A stretch of 37,853 bases of DNA from JBBAEA01 sp041656175 (GCA_041656175.1 JBBAEA010000012.1:1-37853), one strand, 5' to 3'. Shown: positions 17,310-26,148, counted from the stretch's first letter. A program made the numbers and translations. The notes: generated by a model from the letters alone, not told the origin.

Positions 17310-18065
17310 TTATATAGAAACCGCAAAAAGCTCGTCGCCCACGAAGAGTAAATCGCCGTTGCGCAGTTCCGCCTCGCCGCGGATGCGCAAGAACACACCG
17401 TTGCGAGAGCCTAGATCCTTGATACGCACTGTATCGCCTGAACATTCAATTTCACAGTGGCGCGGGGAAAGGTACTCATCGTCACTAAAAATCCAATCTC
17501 CATCCCTGCGGCCTATAACTATGCTCCGTTCCCCCGCACAAAGCGCTCTGCCTCGCAAACCGCCGGCCAAAATTTCTACCAAGCGGTATTTCATGCCTCG
17601 ACGTGGAGTTGAAAAAAATTGCGTCTGAAACTCGCTCTTGAACAAGGATTCATCAAACCATTCAAACAAAAAATAATGATCGCCTATGCGAAAAATGTCA
17701 TTGTTTTTTAACGTGGTCGTTCCCGATATGCGCAAAAACACGCCATTGAGCGAGCCTAGATCCTTAACCGACAAAGCCCCGTCCTGCTCCTCAAAGCGCG
17801 CATGCACACTCGAAAGCGTCCCGTCATTAAAGCGCAAATCCGCCTCGCCGCGTCCAACCGTCTTGCCGCCCGCAACACTGAAATGCTCTCCCTCCTGCCC
17901 CTTCCCACGAAGCAAGCGCACACTCGCCCCTCTCTCCACCTGAAAACGGCTATAATACTTGGCCTCTTGCTCCGCCGCCGCCGCCGCATCCGTAGGCGCC
18001 CCACACTGGTTACAAAAGCGAAAACTCGCATTCAACTCCGCATTGCACTGCACACAAAACCGCAT
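17310..18065 (-). CDS. Zinc-ribbon protein with two FHA domains
   Basis: A 251-residue cytosolic protein. I place the start at the ATG at 18065 because AAGGAGAG directly precedes it; an upstream in-frame TTG (18080) would put that ribosome-binding site inside the gene. Residues 4-21 form a CxxC...CxxC zinc ribbon, followed by an Ala-rich linker. Two FHA domains follow (about 50-140 and 165-251), each with GR, SxxH and NG signature residues. They look like a recent internal duplication, sharing KDLGS-NGVFLRI. FHA domains bind phosphothreonine, so the protein should read a Ser/Thr kinase signal, but no kinase gene lies nearby. It is divergent from the aminopeptidase gene and heads the minus-strand block. 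Confidence 0.92.
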   Translation of the reverse strand: MRFCVQCNAELNASFRFCNQCGAPTDAAAAAEQEAKYYSRFQVERGASVRLLRGKGQEGEHFSVAGGKTVGRGEADLRFNDGTLSSVHARFEEQDGALSVKDLGSLNGVFLRISGTTTLKNNDIFRIGDHYFLFEWFDESLFKSEFQTQFFSTPRRGMKYRLVEILAGGLRGRALCAGERSIVIGRRDGDWIFSDDEYLSPRHCEIECSGDTVRIKDLGSRNGVFLRIRGEAELRNGDLLFVGDELFAVSI

Positions 18066-18189
18066 ACTCTCTCCTTGCAAAATCCCCCGCCCGCATTCTA
18101 GCTAAAATTCCCCACTCGCGCAATAGTAGCTCTCCTTCGCGCGTGGCTTGCGCTCCGAATTGTGCATGCGCTAGTCTCTGTAGCCTTGG

Positions 18190-18331
18190 TGGGGGAGTGC
18201 CCCCTACGCGCGGGCTTCCTCAAAATTTGAGCAATTCGCGTTCATAAAATGCCTTGTTTCGGCTATTCGCCAAACCAAGGCATTTTATACGCTCATAGCT
18301 CAAATTTATCGGCGATCCCGCGCTACCCCCC
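18190..18331 (+). repeat. GTAG-hairpin element, copy 6 (between divergent genes)
   Basis: Begins with the hairpin GGGGG-AGTG-CCCCC joined to CTACGCGCGGGCTTCCTC and ends GGCGATCCCGCGCTACCCCCC. Two nested stems are visible: AAATTTGAGC (18223-18232) with GCTCAAATTT (18298-18307), and ATAAAATGCCTTG (18244-18256) with CAAGGCATTTTAT (18276-18288). It lies upstream of both flanking genes, so it cannot serve as a terminator for them. A TATAAA box at 18364-18369 lies just before the aminopeptidase start. Confidence 0.8.
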
Positions 18332-18386
18332 GAAATCTAGAAGCGCATCATTATATGTATAGGTATAAAACATAAGCAGGTTCATC

Positions 18387-19559
18387 ATGAGTTTACGAGA
18401 ACAATATTCGCGCAGGTATCAAAAAATAGCGCAAAGCTTGGAAAAAATTTTCGGCGCCTGCGAAAAACCACGCCGTTTCGCGTTATTAGTGGATGTGCCC
18501 AAAACTGCAAAAGAAGATAGTTCAGCTTGGCTCGATCGCCGCGAACTTGCTACACAATGGCTACGCGAAGCGCAGCTCGCCGTGCTACTTGGTTTTAGTC
18601 ATGATAGTTTTGAGTTGCTAGCCTACGAATCCGTTGGCGCGGCGAACGCGGATCTCCTCAACCCTGCTAAAAGCATTCGCATCGCAAACGACGCCATTCC
18701 AAGCGATGCCGCGCAATTAAACGCCTACGATGCAGAGAACACTGAATTTGAGCAGATTTACGAACACTACGATTGCCTAGTTGCGCTAACACAATACTCT
18801 GCCACCGCGCCGCTAAAAATGGCCGCGAAACGCTTTGGCTTTAGAGCCGCGACGATGCCTGGCTTCACGCGCGCGATGATTCCAGCGCTTTGTGTTGACC
18901 TCGACGAAATAGAACGCAAAGTCGTGCTCTACGCGGATCTACTAACAAAGGCGGATGGCGCAACGATTCAGTTTGCGGTACGCGGCGAACATAGTTCAAG
19001 CTTATACCTAGATTTGCGCCACCGCAGCGGCGTAGCATCAACGGGAATTCTCGATAAAGCAGGGATGGCTGGGAACTTGCCCTCGGGTGAAGCATATATC
19101 GTGCCCTACGAAGGCGAAATTCACGCAACTCCCTCGCAATCAGAAGGGGTTCTGCCCATCGAAGTTAACGGCAATGTCGTTTTCTGCGAAGTCAAAGAAA
19201 ACCGCGTTGTGCGCCTACGCAGTGAAGAGCAAAGTAGCTATATAGACGCTGCTCACTATTTTAAAGATCCAGCACTTGCTAACGTAGCAGAACTCGGCTT
19301 AGGCGTTTTAGGCGAGCTTGGGGTTCAACCCGTGGGCAGCGTGCTTCTGGACGAAAAACTTGCTCCACACATTGCTTTTGGCCGCTCCGAACATCTAGGA
19401 GGCGTTACGTCGCCCGCATCTTTTAAAGACGCCAAAAACGTCAGTCACGAGGACTTCGTCTACCACCATAAAATGATGCCACAAATTAGCATCATCAGCA
19501 TTATTCTCAACATCGATAATAAAGAGCGCAAAGTCTTTGAAAACGGTGCTTACTGCTAG
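18387..19559 (+). CDS. M29-family-like aminopeptidase (aminopeptidase T type)
   Basis: A 390-residue cytosolic protein with the layout of thermophilic-type M29 metallo-aminopeptidases, which release N-terminal residues from peptides using two metal ions. Landmarks are NLPSGEAYIVPYEGEI, AELGLGVLGE and the late HIAFGRSEHLGG block; the Glu residues of the first two and the His of the last correspond to the likely metal ligands. The N-terminal half is less conserved and contains the substrate-side alpha/beta domain. Assignment is by motif pattern only; related enzymes such as 2,5-dihydroxypyridine dioxygenase share the fold. rsmG starts 39 bases downstream and may be co-transcribed. Upstream, a TATAAA box ends 17 bases before the ATG. 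Confidence 0.75.
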   Translation: MSLREQYSRRYQKIAQSLEKIFGACEKPRRFALLVDVPKTAKEDSSAWLDRRELATQWLREAQLAVLLGFSHDSFELLAYESVGAANADLLNPAKSIRIANDAIPSDAAQLNAYDAENTEFEQIYEHYDCLVALTQYSATAPLKMAAKRFGFRAATMPGFTRAMIPALCVDLDEIERKVVLYADLLTKADGATIQFAVRGEHSSSLYLDLRHRSGVASTGILDKAGMAGNLPSGEAYIVPYEGEIHATPSQSEGVLPIEVNGNVVFCEVKENRVVRLRSEEQSSYIDAAHYFKDPALANVAELGLGVLGELGVQPVGSVLLDEKLAPHIAFGRSEHLGGVTSPASFKDAKNVSHEDFVYHHKMMPQISIISIILNIDNKERKVFENGAYC

Positions 19560-19598
19560 CTAAACGACGCTTTTTAGCCAAACGAGGATTTCGATTAA

Positions 19599-20234
19599 AT
19601 GCAAGAAATACTACGAGGTGTAAACAAAATACTCCGTCCTTGGTGTGAAGAAAATTTAGGCGCGATTGAACAACGACAAGTTGAGCTCTTCGCCGCTTAC
19701 CTAACTTTGCTTAAGCAATACAAGCAGAAAGTGAATATTATAGGCAGCCGCGATGTAGAGCGCATACTTCGTGATCTCGTCATTGATTCACTGCAAATAC
19801 TACGTGCCGCAGAGCTAGCCTCTCCCCTTGTCGATGTTGGATCAGGCGCTGGTTTTCCGGGAGTTCCCATCAAAATCATGCGCCCCGAACTAGCGCTTTA
19901 CATGGTAGAGCCCAACGTGAAGCGTTACGCGTTTTTGCGCGTAGTTGAGCGAACGCTGGGTTTACAAACTCTGGCCATACACAACTGTCCCGTAGAAGAG
20001 TTACCTAGTATTCGCGTAGGTAGCGCTATTTCAAAGGCGTTTAGAACACTACCTGAGTGGCTAAAGCTGGGTAAAAACTGGATAGATCAAGGCGCTCAGT
20101 TAGCTTGTTTGTTCAGCAAAAACGATTGGGATACGCTGGGGATTGAGTGGCTTGCGCAAAACCCTCAATACGCGTTGAAGGCCTGCGTAGAAAACGAAGG
20201 GCGAGTGTATTTGATAATTGAAAAAAACGCGTAA
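19599..20234 (+). CDS. rsmG: 16S rRNA (guanine-527-N7)-methyltransferase
   Basis: SAM-dependent methyltransferase (formerly GidB) that places m7G at position 527 of 16S rRNA. The 211-residue protein carries the family's SAM-binding block LVDVGSGAGFPGVPIKIMRP, the following acidic strand LYMVEPNVKRYAFLRVV (usually E-x-x-x-K-K-x-x-F-L), and a late SKAFRTL segment where most homologs have SRAFA. Loss of this enzyme gives low-level streptomycin resistance in several bacteria. The start is ATG at 19599 with a weakly placed GAGG eleven bases upstream. It follows the aminopeptidase gene by 39 bases. A good extended -10 promoter for the next gene overlaps its stop codon region. Confidence 0.95.
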   Translation: MQEILRGVNKILRPWCEENLGAIEQRQVELFAAYLTLLKQYKQKVNIIGSRDVERILRDLVIDSLQILRAAELASPLVDVGSGAGFPGVPIKIMRPELALYMVEPNVKRYAFLRVVERTLGLQTLAIHNCPVEELPSIRVGSAISKAFRTLPEWLKLGKNWIDQGAQLACLFSKNDWDTLGIEWLAQNPQYALKACVENEGRVYLIIEKNA

Positions 20235-20248
20235 TATTATGCTATAAT
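20218..20248 (+). promoter_or_regulatory. Extended -10 promoter for the large Cys-rich lipoprotein
   Basis: TGC-TATAAT (box at 20243-20248) is a perfect -10 with the TG extension. TTGAAA at 20218-20223 is a candidate -35 at a 19-base spacing, which the extension would compensate. It overlaps the end of rsmG and directs transcription to the 20363 gene. Confidence 0.5.
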
Positions 20249-20287
20249 CTGCAAAGCTCATAGTGAACGGGGGGAGATTGAGCTTTT

Positions 20288-20335
20288 ATGAAACTGCTGT
20301 TTGACTTTGCAAAAGCAAATAGCTCCAAGTTATAG
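20288..20335 (+). CDS. Possible 15-codon leader peptide ORF
   Basis: An ATG ten bases after GGGGGGAG opens a 15-codon frame (MKLLFDFAKANSSKL) that ends at TAG 20335, just before the start of the large Cys-rich lipoprotein gene. It lies inside the predicted mRNA leader of the promoter at 20218-20248. Its stop overlaps the next ribosome-binding site, so translational coupling is conceivable. It could equally be chance: the frame is short and no regulatory codon run is present. Confidence 0.22.
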   Translation: MKLLFDFAKANSSKL

Positions 20336-20362
20336 GGAAAGAACTTGCTCGAATTTAGGGAA

Positions 20363-22750
20363 ATGGCTTTGAGGAAAATCCATATTATACCCTTTTTATT
20401 TGCATTAATATTGGGAAGTATGCTGTCGGCTTGCGACTGGGATGCGAATATCGGTGAATTTACGGGAGAGCTTTGCCCTCCCTTAGGAGCCTATGATCGC
20501 GAAAATGCAACAGTTCTGGATTGTGCTGGGCCTGATAAAAACAATTGCTATCACTCCAAAGTTGGTCGTTGCAAACATGATTATATATGTATGCCATTAG
20601 AAACGGGGAGTGATACATACCACTGCTCGCTCGGCAATATAGTTTCCGTTTGCACGCATGGACAAATAAAATGCGATGGCGAATGTGTTACTCCGAGCTC
20701 CAGCGCTTTATTCTGCGGCGCTAAAGGTTATTGCAACAGCTACGAAGTAGATAGCAAGAACTACCGCGGTGAGCGCTGTGATAGTAGGCAAATCTGTGTT
20801 CAAGGCGAGTGTAAGTGCTTAGATGCTGCTATAAAATGTAATGAACAATGTATAAATCCCGACTTTAGCCAAGAAAATTGTGGTGCTAAAGGCTCTTGTT
20901 TGGGAAGCGACGAAAACGCCGACGATTATGAGGGTATTGCCTGCGATCAAGATGAGAGTTGCGTCGCTGGAAAATGCATACGTTTTAGGTGTCCCAGTGG
21001 TATGCAGCTTTGTCCAGATCCCCAAAATATAGAAACTTATATTTGTGTAAATATCACGGATGGGGATACCAACAACTGTGGAGGCTGTGGCTTTAATTGT
21101 GAACCGCAGAGGTTTCACAACGCGAATTTAAAGTCTTGTAAAAACTCAAACTGTATTTATGAATGCGACTTAGAAAAAGGATACGAAAATTGCAATAAAG
21201 TTGACGTAGGGTATGAAAGCCCTAATCCAGTATGCATCAATAATACGGAGATGTTAACAAGTTCGCTTCATTGTGGTAAGTGTAATAATGTCTGTGGCGC
21301 TGATAAGTTTTGTGAGTCTGGTAAATGTGTAGAACACAAGTGTGCAAGCGATACTTGCCCGCCGTTTTGCATTAACGAAGCGAAACGCTGTGGATCTTCC
21401 TGTGAGGATTGTACCAAAATTGCCAATCATGCTGAAAATATGGTTTTTTGTGAAAACGGGGCTTGCAAAGTTAAGGAATGCGCCGAGGGTTATCATTTAA
21501 CTAGTCTAAAACCAGGGAACACTTGTATTAAAAATAGTTTTAACGATTGTGGGCTCCCACATCAGGTAGGAAGCCCATGTACAGATGGAAGAGCGTTAAG
21601 CGGACATTGTGAGCAGGGAAAGTGTGTCGTTGAAGAATGCAAACCCAGCTATAGATTGGTGGATGGAAAGTGCTTGTCCAAAGACCTTAAAGACTGCTGT
21701 CAATATACAAACGCGTATGATGGCATTTGTATAGATGATAAATGTGACTTTAGTTTTTGTATGAGTGGATACCATATAAAAGAAGTCGGTGATAATAAAA
21801 CTTGCGAAAAGAATGCAGACTCACTCTGCGCGCCGCAAAATAGCTCAGAAATTAATAATTGCTTAAAGCTATACAAGTTTAAGGAAGACTCTAACTATAC
21901 AAGCCTAGAAGTAGTAAATCATGAAAATTACAGCGGTTTTGAATCCTATTGCAATGATTATGGTTTTTGTCAAGTAAAAACATGTCCAGAAAATTTCCAT
22001 ATAGAGCGTATCACTCTCGATAATACACCCATGGATGGCTTAATTTCTAAAGATGGGCTTAATAATAAATCTTTTTTATGGAATGAATTTTGTGTAGAAA
22101 ACACACAAAAGCGTTGTGCTGCGCGCGATTCGTATATGTGGGAGGACTGTTCGCAGCTCTTGAGCGCCCAAGATACGGACGCGCCTATTTGCTCTAATGG
22201 CTCTTGTACTGTGCAAGATTGCCCAAAGGATATGGTAAAGAAAAATGGGCGCTGTCTTTGCAAGGCATGTTCCGAAGTAGCCAATGTTTTAATGGGAACT
22301 TGTAGTGAAAATACATGTACTCCAAGCGTTTGTGAGCCAGAATATCATATTTTTAAAGATACGGAGACCGGCATTATAAGTTGTAGGCGCAACTCGATTG
22401 TGCAATGTGGAGCTGTAAAGGTATACGATAATCATAAGATAGAAAATTGTACTTCTCTTCAAGGGGCGGCCTTCGTGACTTGCACCCAAGAAGGGCGCTG
22501 CAAACCCGAGTTTTGCGTGCCAAGATACCACTTAAAGCCGGAACGCACTGCTTGTGAAAAGAACACTACAGAGCTTTGTGGCTTGGTGGATAGCCATCTT
22601 ACCATTAACTGCAAAACAAAGTATTGGACAAAACCAGGGGTTCCCGGGGGCGGAGATCTCGACTATGATTACAATGGTATCGGTCTATGCTGGGTGAAAA
22701 CAGAGAACACTACTAATAATTATACCTGTAACGGTGTAAAAGTGAGCTGA
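20363..22750 (+). CDS. Giant Cys-rich repeat lipoprotein
   Basis: A protein of 795 residues with a signal peptide ending in LSAC (Cys24 lipidated). I prefer the ATG at 20363; a TTG at 20345 has a better-spaced AGGGA, so the start is uncertain by six codons. Residues to about 250 carry CGAKGxC and NCGGCGxNC motifs common in myxobacterial surface proteins. From about 330 on, modules of roughly 55-75 residues repeat: GxC-V-x-x-C, then YHL or YHI, then C-x-KN and a central Cys pair. This pattern gives a disulfide-stabilised extended rod. No enzyme motif is seen. A surface adhesin or spacer role is inferred. Base composition is AT-richer than neighbouring housekeeping genes, which fits an accessory gene. 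Confidence 0.85.
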   Translation: MALRKIHIIPFLFALILGSMLSACDWDANIGEFTGELCPPLGAYDRENATVLDCAGPDKNNCYHSKVGRCKHDYICMPLETGSDTYHCSLGNIVSVCTHGQIKCDGECVTPSSSALFCGAKGYCNSYEVDSKNYRGERCDSRQICVQGECKCLDAAIKCNEQCINPDFSQENCGAKGSCLGSDENADDYEGIACDQDESCVAGKCIRFRCPSGMQLCPDPQNIETYICVNITDGDTNNCGGCGFNCEPQRFHNANLKSCKNSNCIYECDLEKGYENCNKVDVGYESPNPVCINNTEMLTSSLHCGKCNNVCGADKFCESGKCVEHKCASDTCPPFCINEAKRCGSSCEDCTKIANHAENMVFCENGACKVKECAEGYHLTSLKPGNTCIKNSFNDCGLPHQVGSPCTDGRALSGHCEQGKCVVEECKPSYRLVDGKCLSKDLKDCCQYTNAYDGICIDDKCDFSFCMSGYHIKEVGDNKTCEKNADSLCAPQNSSEINNCLKLYKFKEDSNYTSLEVVNHENYSGFESYCNDYGFCQVKTCPENFHIERITLDNTPMDGLISKDGLNNKSFLWNEFCVENTQKRCAARDSYMWEDCSQLLSAQDTDAPICSNGSCTVQDCPKDMVKKNGRCLCKACSEVANVLMGTCSENTCTPSVCEPEYHIFKDTETGIISCRRNSIVQCGAVKVYDNHKIENCTSLQGAAFVTCTQEGRCKPEFCVPRYHLKPERTACEKNTTELCGLVDSHLTINCKTKYWTKPGVPGGGDLDYDYNGIGLCWVKTENTTNNYTCNGVKVS

Positions 22751-22841
22751 ACAGCTGCTGTGGGCTGGAATTGTTTTATAGAAAATGATAACATCATATG
22801 TAGACATAAGAATAAACCACGAAAGAAGAGTATTCTATGAC

Positions 22842-22847
22842 TATAAT
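22842..22847 (+). promoter_or_regulatory. TATAAT box close to the protease-barrel gene
   Basis: A perfect -10 hexamer ends 18 bases before the ATG at 22866, and no Shine-Dalgarno sequence lies between. A transcript starting from it would have a leader of about 10 bases. No matching -35 box was found at 16-18 bases, so the assignment is tentative. A six-codon ATG...TGA frame (22837-22857) overlaps the box. Confidence 0.3.
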
Positions 22848-22865
22848 GTATAAATGACGTAATTT

Positions 22866-25754
22866 ATGATGCTAAGTAGTAATACAAGATATTTATGGAT
22901 AATCTGTATTATGCTACTATCCCTTTGTCCAAGCATAGCTCATACTCAAGATACTCTACCTGTGGCGCTACGTAGCTTTGAAAGCGAGCATTTTTATGTA
23001 CACTATCCCGCGGATATAGAAGAGTTTTCCCGCTACGTCGTTAGGGTTGCACAAGAGGCACACGCGCGTCTTTCGCCTGCCTTGGAGTGGGAGCCACGCG
23101 AGAAGACGCACTTGGTCGTTAGCGCTTTTAGTGATGATGCCAACGGCTGGGCGTTAGGTGTTCCCTACAATCTTATACACATCTACGCGCACGCGCCCGA
23201 GGGACAAGGCGAGTTGGGGGATTTCGATGATTGGGTAAGACAACTTGTGTATCATGAATATGTACATACTTTGCATATAGATACGATCTTAGGGCCACAC
23301 CGCGTGTTAAATGCGATTTTTGGAAAATTCGCCACAAACAACGCCACCCTCCCCCGATGGTACGTAGAAGGGCTCGCCGTTTTATACGAGACGCGCTTTA
23401 GTAACGCGGGAAGACTGCGATCTACGCTCTACAAAACAATGATGCGTAACGCCGCTTTATCGGGAACGATACCCTCGCTCTCGCAGCTCTCCAACGAAGC
23501 CATACAGTGGCCAGCCGTTGGCGGATCATACCTCTTTGGAGCTTATTTTCTGCAGTATTTGGCAAAAACTTATGGCTACCATTCGTTAAATGAGTTTCAC
23601 CGCGAATATGCTTCGCAACTCATTCCCTACGGTATCAATCGCATAGCCCTACGCGTTTGGGGCAAAGACTGGGAGACGCTCTACCACGAGTGGCGCGAGT
23701 ACCAAACAAAAATCGCCAGAGAAGAAGCGCGTAAAATTCGCGCCAAAGGCGCTATAACGCCGCAAACAAAACTTAATATCCCCCCACACCGACATCGGAA
23801 TGCCAAATTTAGACCTCAGCACCCCGACGAAATAAGCTTCGTCTATAGCAGCGGACACGATGAGCGTGGAATCGTTAGTTATCACCTAAAAACCGGTAAG
23901 CGCGTGTTCCACATCGATTGCTGGGGACGTTGCGATTTTTCATGGAGTAGCGACGGGAAGAAGCTATATTTCACCGACAACGTCAATAAGCGAAATAAGT
24001 TCCAGAGCTACGAGCTTTTTGCCTACGACACGGTGCGAAAAAAACTCGAAAGAATGACCCAAAACGAGCATGTACAGCACTTTGTGATCGAAAAAGATGA
24101 ACCGCTTAGCTTTATCTATGTTTCGCAGTCGCGCACAAAGATTGAACTTAAACGGTTTGTGCCAAGTACTGCAAACGAAGCCGAAAAAATTGAAACGCTA
24201 TACAAATCAAATTTTTTAGAGCCCATCGACGAGATTTTACACATAGATGGTAGCATCTACGCCGCACGATTCTACAGCGATACGCAGTCGCGCGACTTGG
24301 CGCGCTACGAACTAGAAAAAAAATCATGGACGCGTCTGACCAACGATAAAGCCCTCGAACTCTCCCCCGTACTTGGCCCCAAAGACGAGCTATATTTCGT
24401 CTCAGATCGCAGTGGCGAGTTTAACCTTTATAAGATCGACGCAAACTCCCAAATTTTGCGCGTGACTAATCTGGAGCAGGGCATATTGCAAACAGACTAC
24501 GATCCCCAAAGTCAGCATTTTGTCTTCACCGCTTACAGCGATCGCGGTACGAACATTCACTTGCTAAAACAAAGCGATCTCATCGAAGTTTTGGCCGAAA
24601 AGAGCGAGCGACAATCTCGACTGCTTTACGCAGAGCTTCCAAAATTTGACGCCAAGCCCAGCGCTTACGCTTTTTGGCGCTGGATATGGCCGCGCTCGTG
24701 GTTCCCGAGCTTTAATTACATCCCCGACACTGGCGCTCTGCTTGGCCTTAATGTCGCTGCCTCTGATCCCGCAAGAGAACACTCGCTGCAATTCGCCATG
24801 TCAGGCTCACTAACGAAGTTATATCACCAGTATTCGCTTAGTTACGCCTATACTGGCTTGTCGTGGAGCCTGGCTTTCTCCGTGCAATACCTAGCCGCGC
24901 CCAGCCTTTTTTACGATGGCACGAAACTTGCGAAATACGACGAAGGGCAAGTGTCCTCGGTCTTTTCCGCGTCGACCTACGTCTTTGATCGACACACAGC
25001 CCACGCCATCGCGCTCGGCTATCGCTTAAGCTACTACTCCGTACTTTCACGTCCAAAGTGGAAGCTCAATCCCGACAACCGTCCGCCGCATCCACCCGAA
25101 GCTGGCTTCTTTAACGCGCTCTGGTTTTCATGGACCATGAGCAATGTTCGCGCCTACGAGTACAGCCACAGCCGCGCTAAGGGCTACGCTATTGAGCTCA
25201 AACTTAACGTCCGCGCCCCCTGGTTAGGCGCCCCCGACTACGCCATACTTGCCGCCACCTCCGCCCGAGCCTACTACTCACTGCCCTACCACGAGGATCA
25301 CAAAGTCGCCCTACGCTTTGCCGCCGCCAGCTCTTGGAGCCAAGCCAAACGCAGCAATTTCGTCCTCAATAGCAGCACTTCACTGGATTTCAGCGCCTTT
25401 CTCAACAGCAGCCCCGCACCCGCCCTTCGTGGCTATCCCGCTGGCATCCTGCAGGGCGACCACTACCTCTTCGCCAATGCCGAGTATCGCTTCAAAATCG
25501 CCGACACCGAATGGGCATACCTAACGCTTCCCCTTCAAATACGCCGAATTAGCGCAGCCATCTTCAGCGACTGGGCCTACGCATGGAAGGGCACTCCCAA
25601 CTTTAACTACTCAAAATTCGCCGTTGGCGCTGAAATTTGGCTCGACCTACAACTTGGCTACCGCCTAACGCAGCGGCTCCGAATCGGTTACGCTTGGGGC
25701 GCCTCCCCGCTTGGAACTCACCAAATTTACGCCCTCATCGGACAAGAATTCTAA
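22866..25754 (+). CDS. Gluzincin protease / TolB-like propeller / outer-membrane barrel fusion
   Basis: A 962-residue secreted protein in three parts. After a signal peptide (cleavage near SIAHTQ), residues about 35-290 form a zinc-peptidase domain of the MA clan: HEYVH at 130-134 supplies the two His ligands and catalytic Glu131, and Glu168 in YVEGLAVLYE is the third ligand. Residues about 310-590 show PD40/TolB-like blades (FSWSSDGKKLYFTD, LYFVSDRSGEFNLYKID). From about 610 to the end, alternating aromatic strands run to a final Phe (IYALIGQEF), the signature of an outer-membrane beta-barrel recognised by BamA. The protease would thus be tethered to the outer membrane, probably with its soluble domains in the periplasm or at the surface; which side is unknown. 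Substrate is unknown. It is a single-gene transcript. Confidence 0.82.
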   Translation: MMLSSNTRYLWIICIMLLSLCPSIAHTQDTLPVALRSFESEHFYVHYPADIEEFSRYVVRVAQEAHARLSPALEWEPREKTHLVVSAFSDDANGWALGVPYNLIHIYAHAPEGQGELGDFDDWVRQLVYHEYVHTLHIDTILGPHRVLNAIFGKFATNNATLPRWYVEGLAVLYETRFSNAGRLRSTLYKTMMRNAALSGTIPSLSQLSNEAIQWPAVGGSYLFGAYFLQYLAKTYGYHSLNEFHREYASQLIPYGINRIALRVWGKDWETLYHEWREYQTKIAREEARKIRAKGAITPQTKLNIPPHRHRNAKFRPQHPDEISFVYSSGHDERGIVSYHLKTGKRVFHIDCWGRCDFSWSSDGKKLYFTDNVNKRNKFQSYELFAYDTVRKKLERMTQNEHVQHFVIEKDEPLSFIYVSQSRTKIELKRFVPSTANEAEKIETLYKSNFLEPIDEILHIDGSIYAARFYSDTQSRDLARYELEKKSWTRLTNDKALELSPVLGPKDELYFVSDRSGEFNLYKIDANSQILRVTNLEQGILQTDYDPQSQHFVFTAYSDRGTNIHLLKQSDLIEVLAEKSERQSRLLYAELPKFDAKPSAYAFWRWIWPRSWFPSFNYIPDTGALLGLNVAASDPAREHSLQFAMSGSLTKLYHQYSLSYAYTGLSWSLAFSVQYLAAPSLFYDGTKLAKYDEGQVSSVFSASTYVFDRHTAHAIALGYRLSYYSVLSRPKWKLNPDNRPPHPPEAGFFNALWFSWTMSNVRAYEYSHSRAKGYAIELKLNVRAPWLGAPDYAILAATSARAYYSLPYHEDHKVALRFAAASSWSQAKRSNFVLNSSTSLDFSAFLNSSPAPALRGYPAGILQGDHYLFANAEYRFKIADTEWAYLTLPLQIRRISAAIFSDWAYAWKGTPNFNYSKFAVGAEIWLDLQLGYRLTQRLRIGYAWGASPLGTHQIYALIGQEF

Positions 25755-25862
25755 ACTAACACCGCTTTGCAGCTTCACAGTTTCGGCGCGAAGTGCTAAG
25801 CATGCTAAGAGTAGGCAGCGCCTTGTTTCGCTTGCCAAAATACGATTTCTTAAGGAGCTTTT

Positions 25863-26148
25863 GGGGGGGGCTCCCCCCTACGCGCGGGCTTCTTCGCAAA
25901 ATTCGGCAATTCGCGCTTTATTTTGTGCGCCGTTTCGGCTGTTCGCCGGGATTTCGACATGGATGTTGAAATCGAACGCCGTAGGCGGCCCATAGGAATG
26001 CATGCCATGGATGGCATGCATTCCAACCATCGCACAAAATGCGCTCATTGCGAATTTTGCTCAGCGATCCCGCGCTACCCCCCCAACGGGGCTTAAACGC
26101 TTCGCGTTTGTGTCCGCCCCGTAACGCCCCGCGCTTCTAGCGAAGCGC
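25863..26148 (+). repeat. GTAG-hairpin element, copy 7 (longest form with tail module)
   Basis: Starts with GGGGGGGG-CT-CCCCCC joined to CTACGCGCGGGCTTC and reaches GCGCTACCCCCCC at 26084. Nested stems include GCAAAATTCG (25896-25905) with CGAATTTTGC (26051-26060), and a perfect 14-bp stem 25995-26008 with 26011-26024. A tail module follows: ACGGGGC/GCCCCGT (26086-26092 with 26116-26122) enclosing AAACGC-TTC-GCGTTT, then GCGCTTC/GAAGCGC. It fills most of the 477-base spacer before lon and begins 108 bases beyond the preceding stop. Confidence 0.8.
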
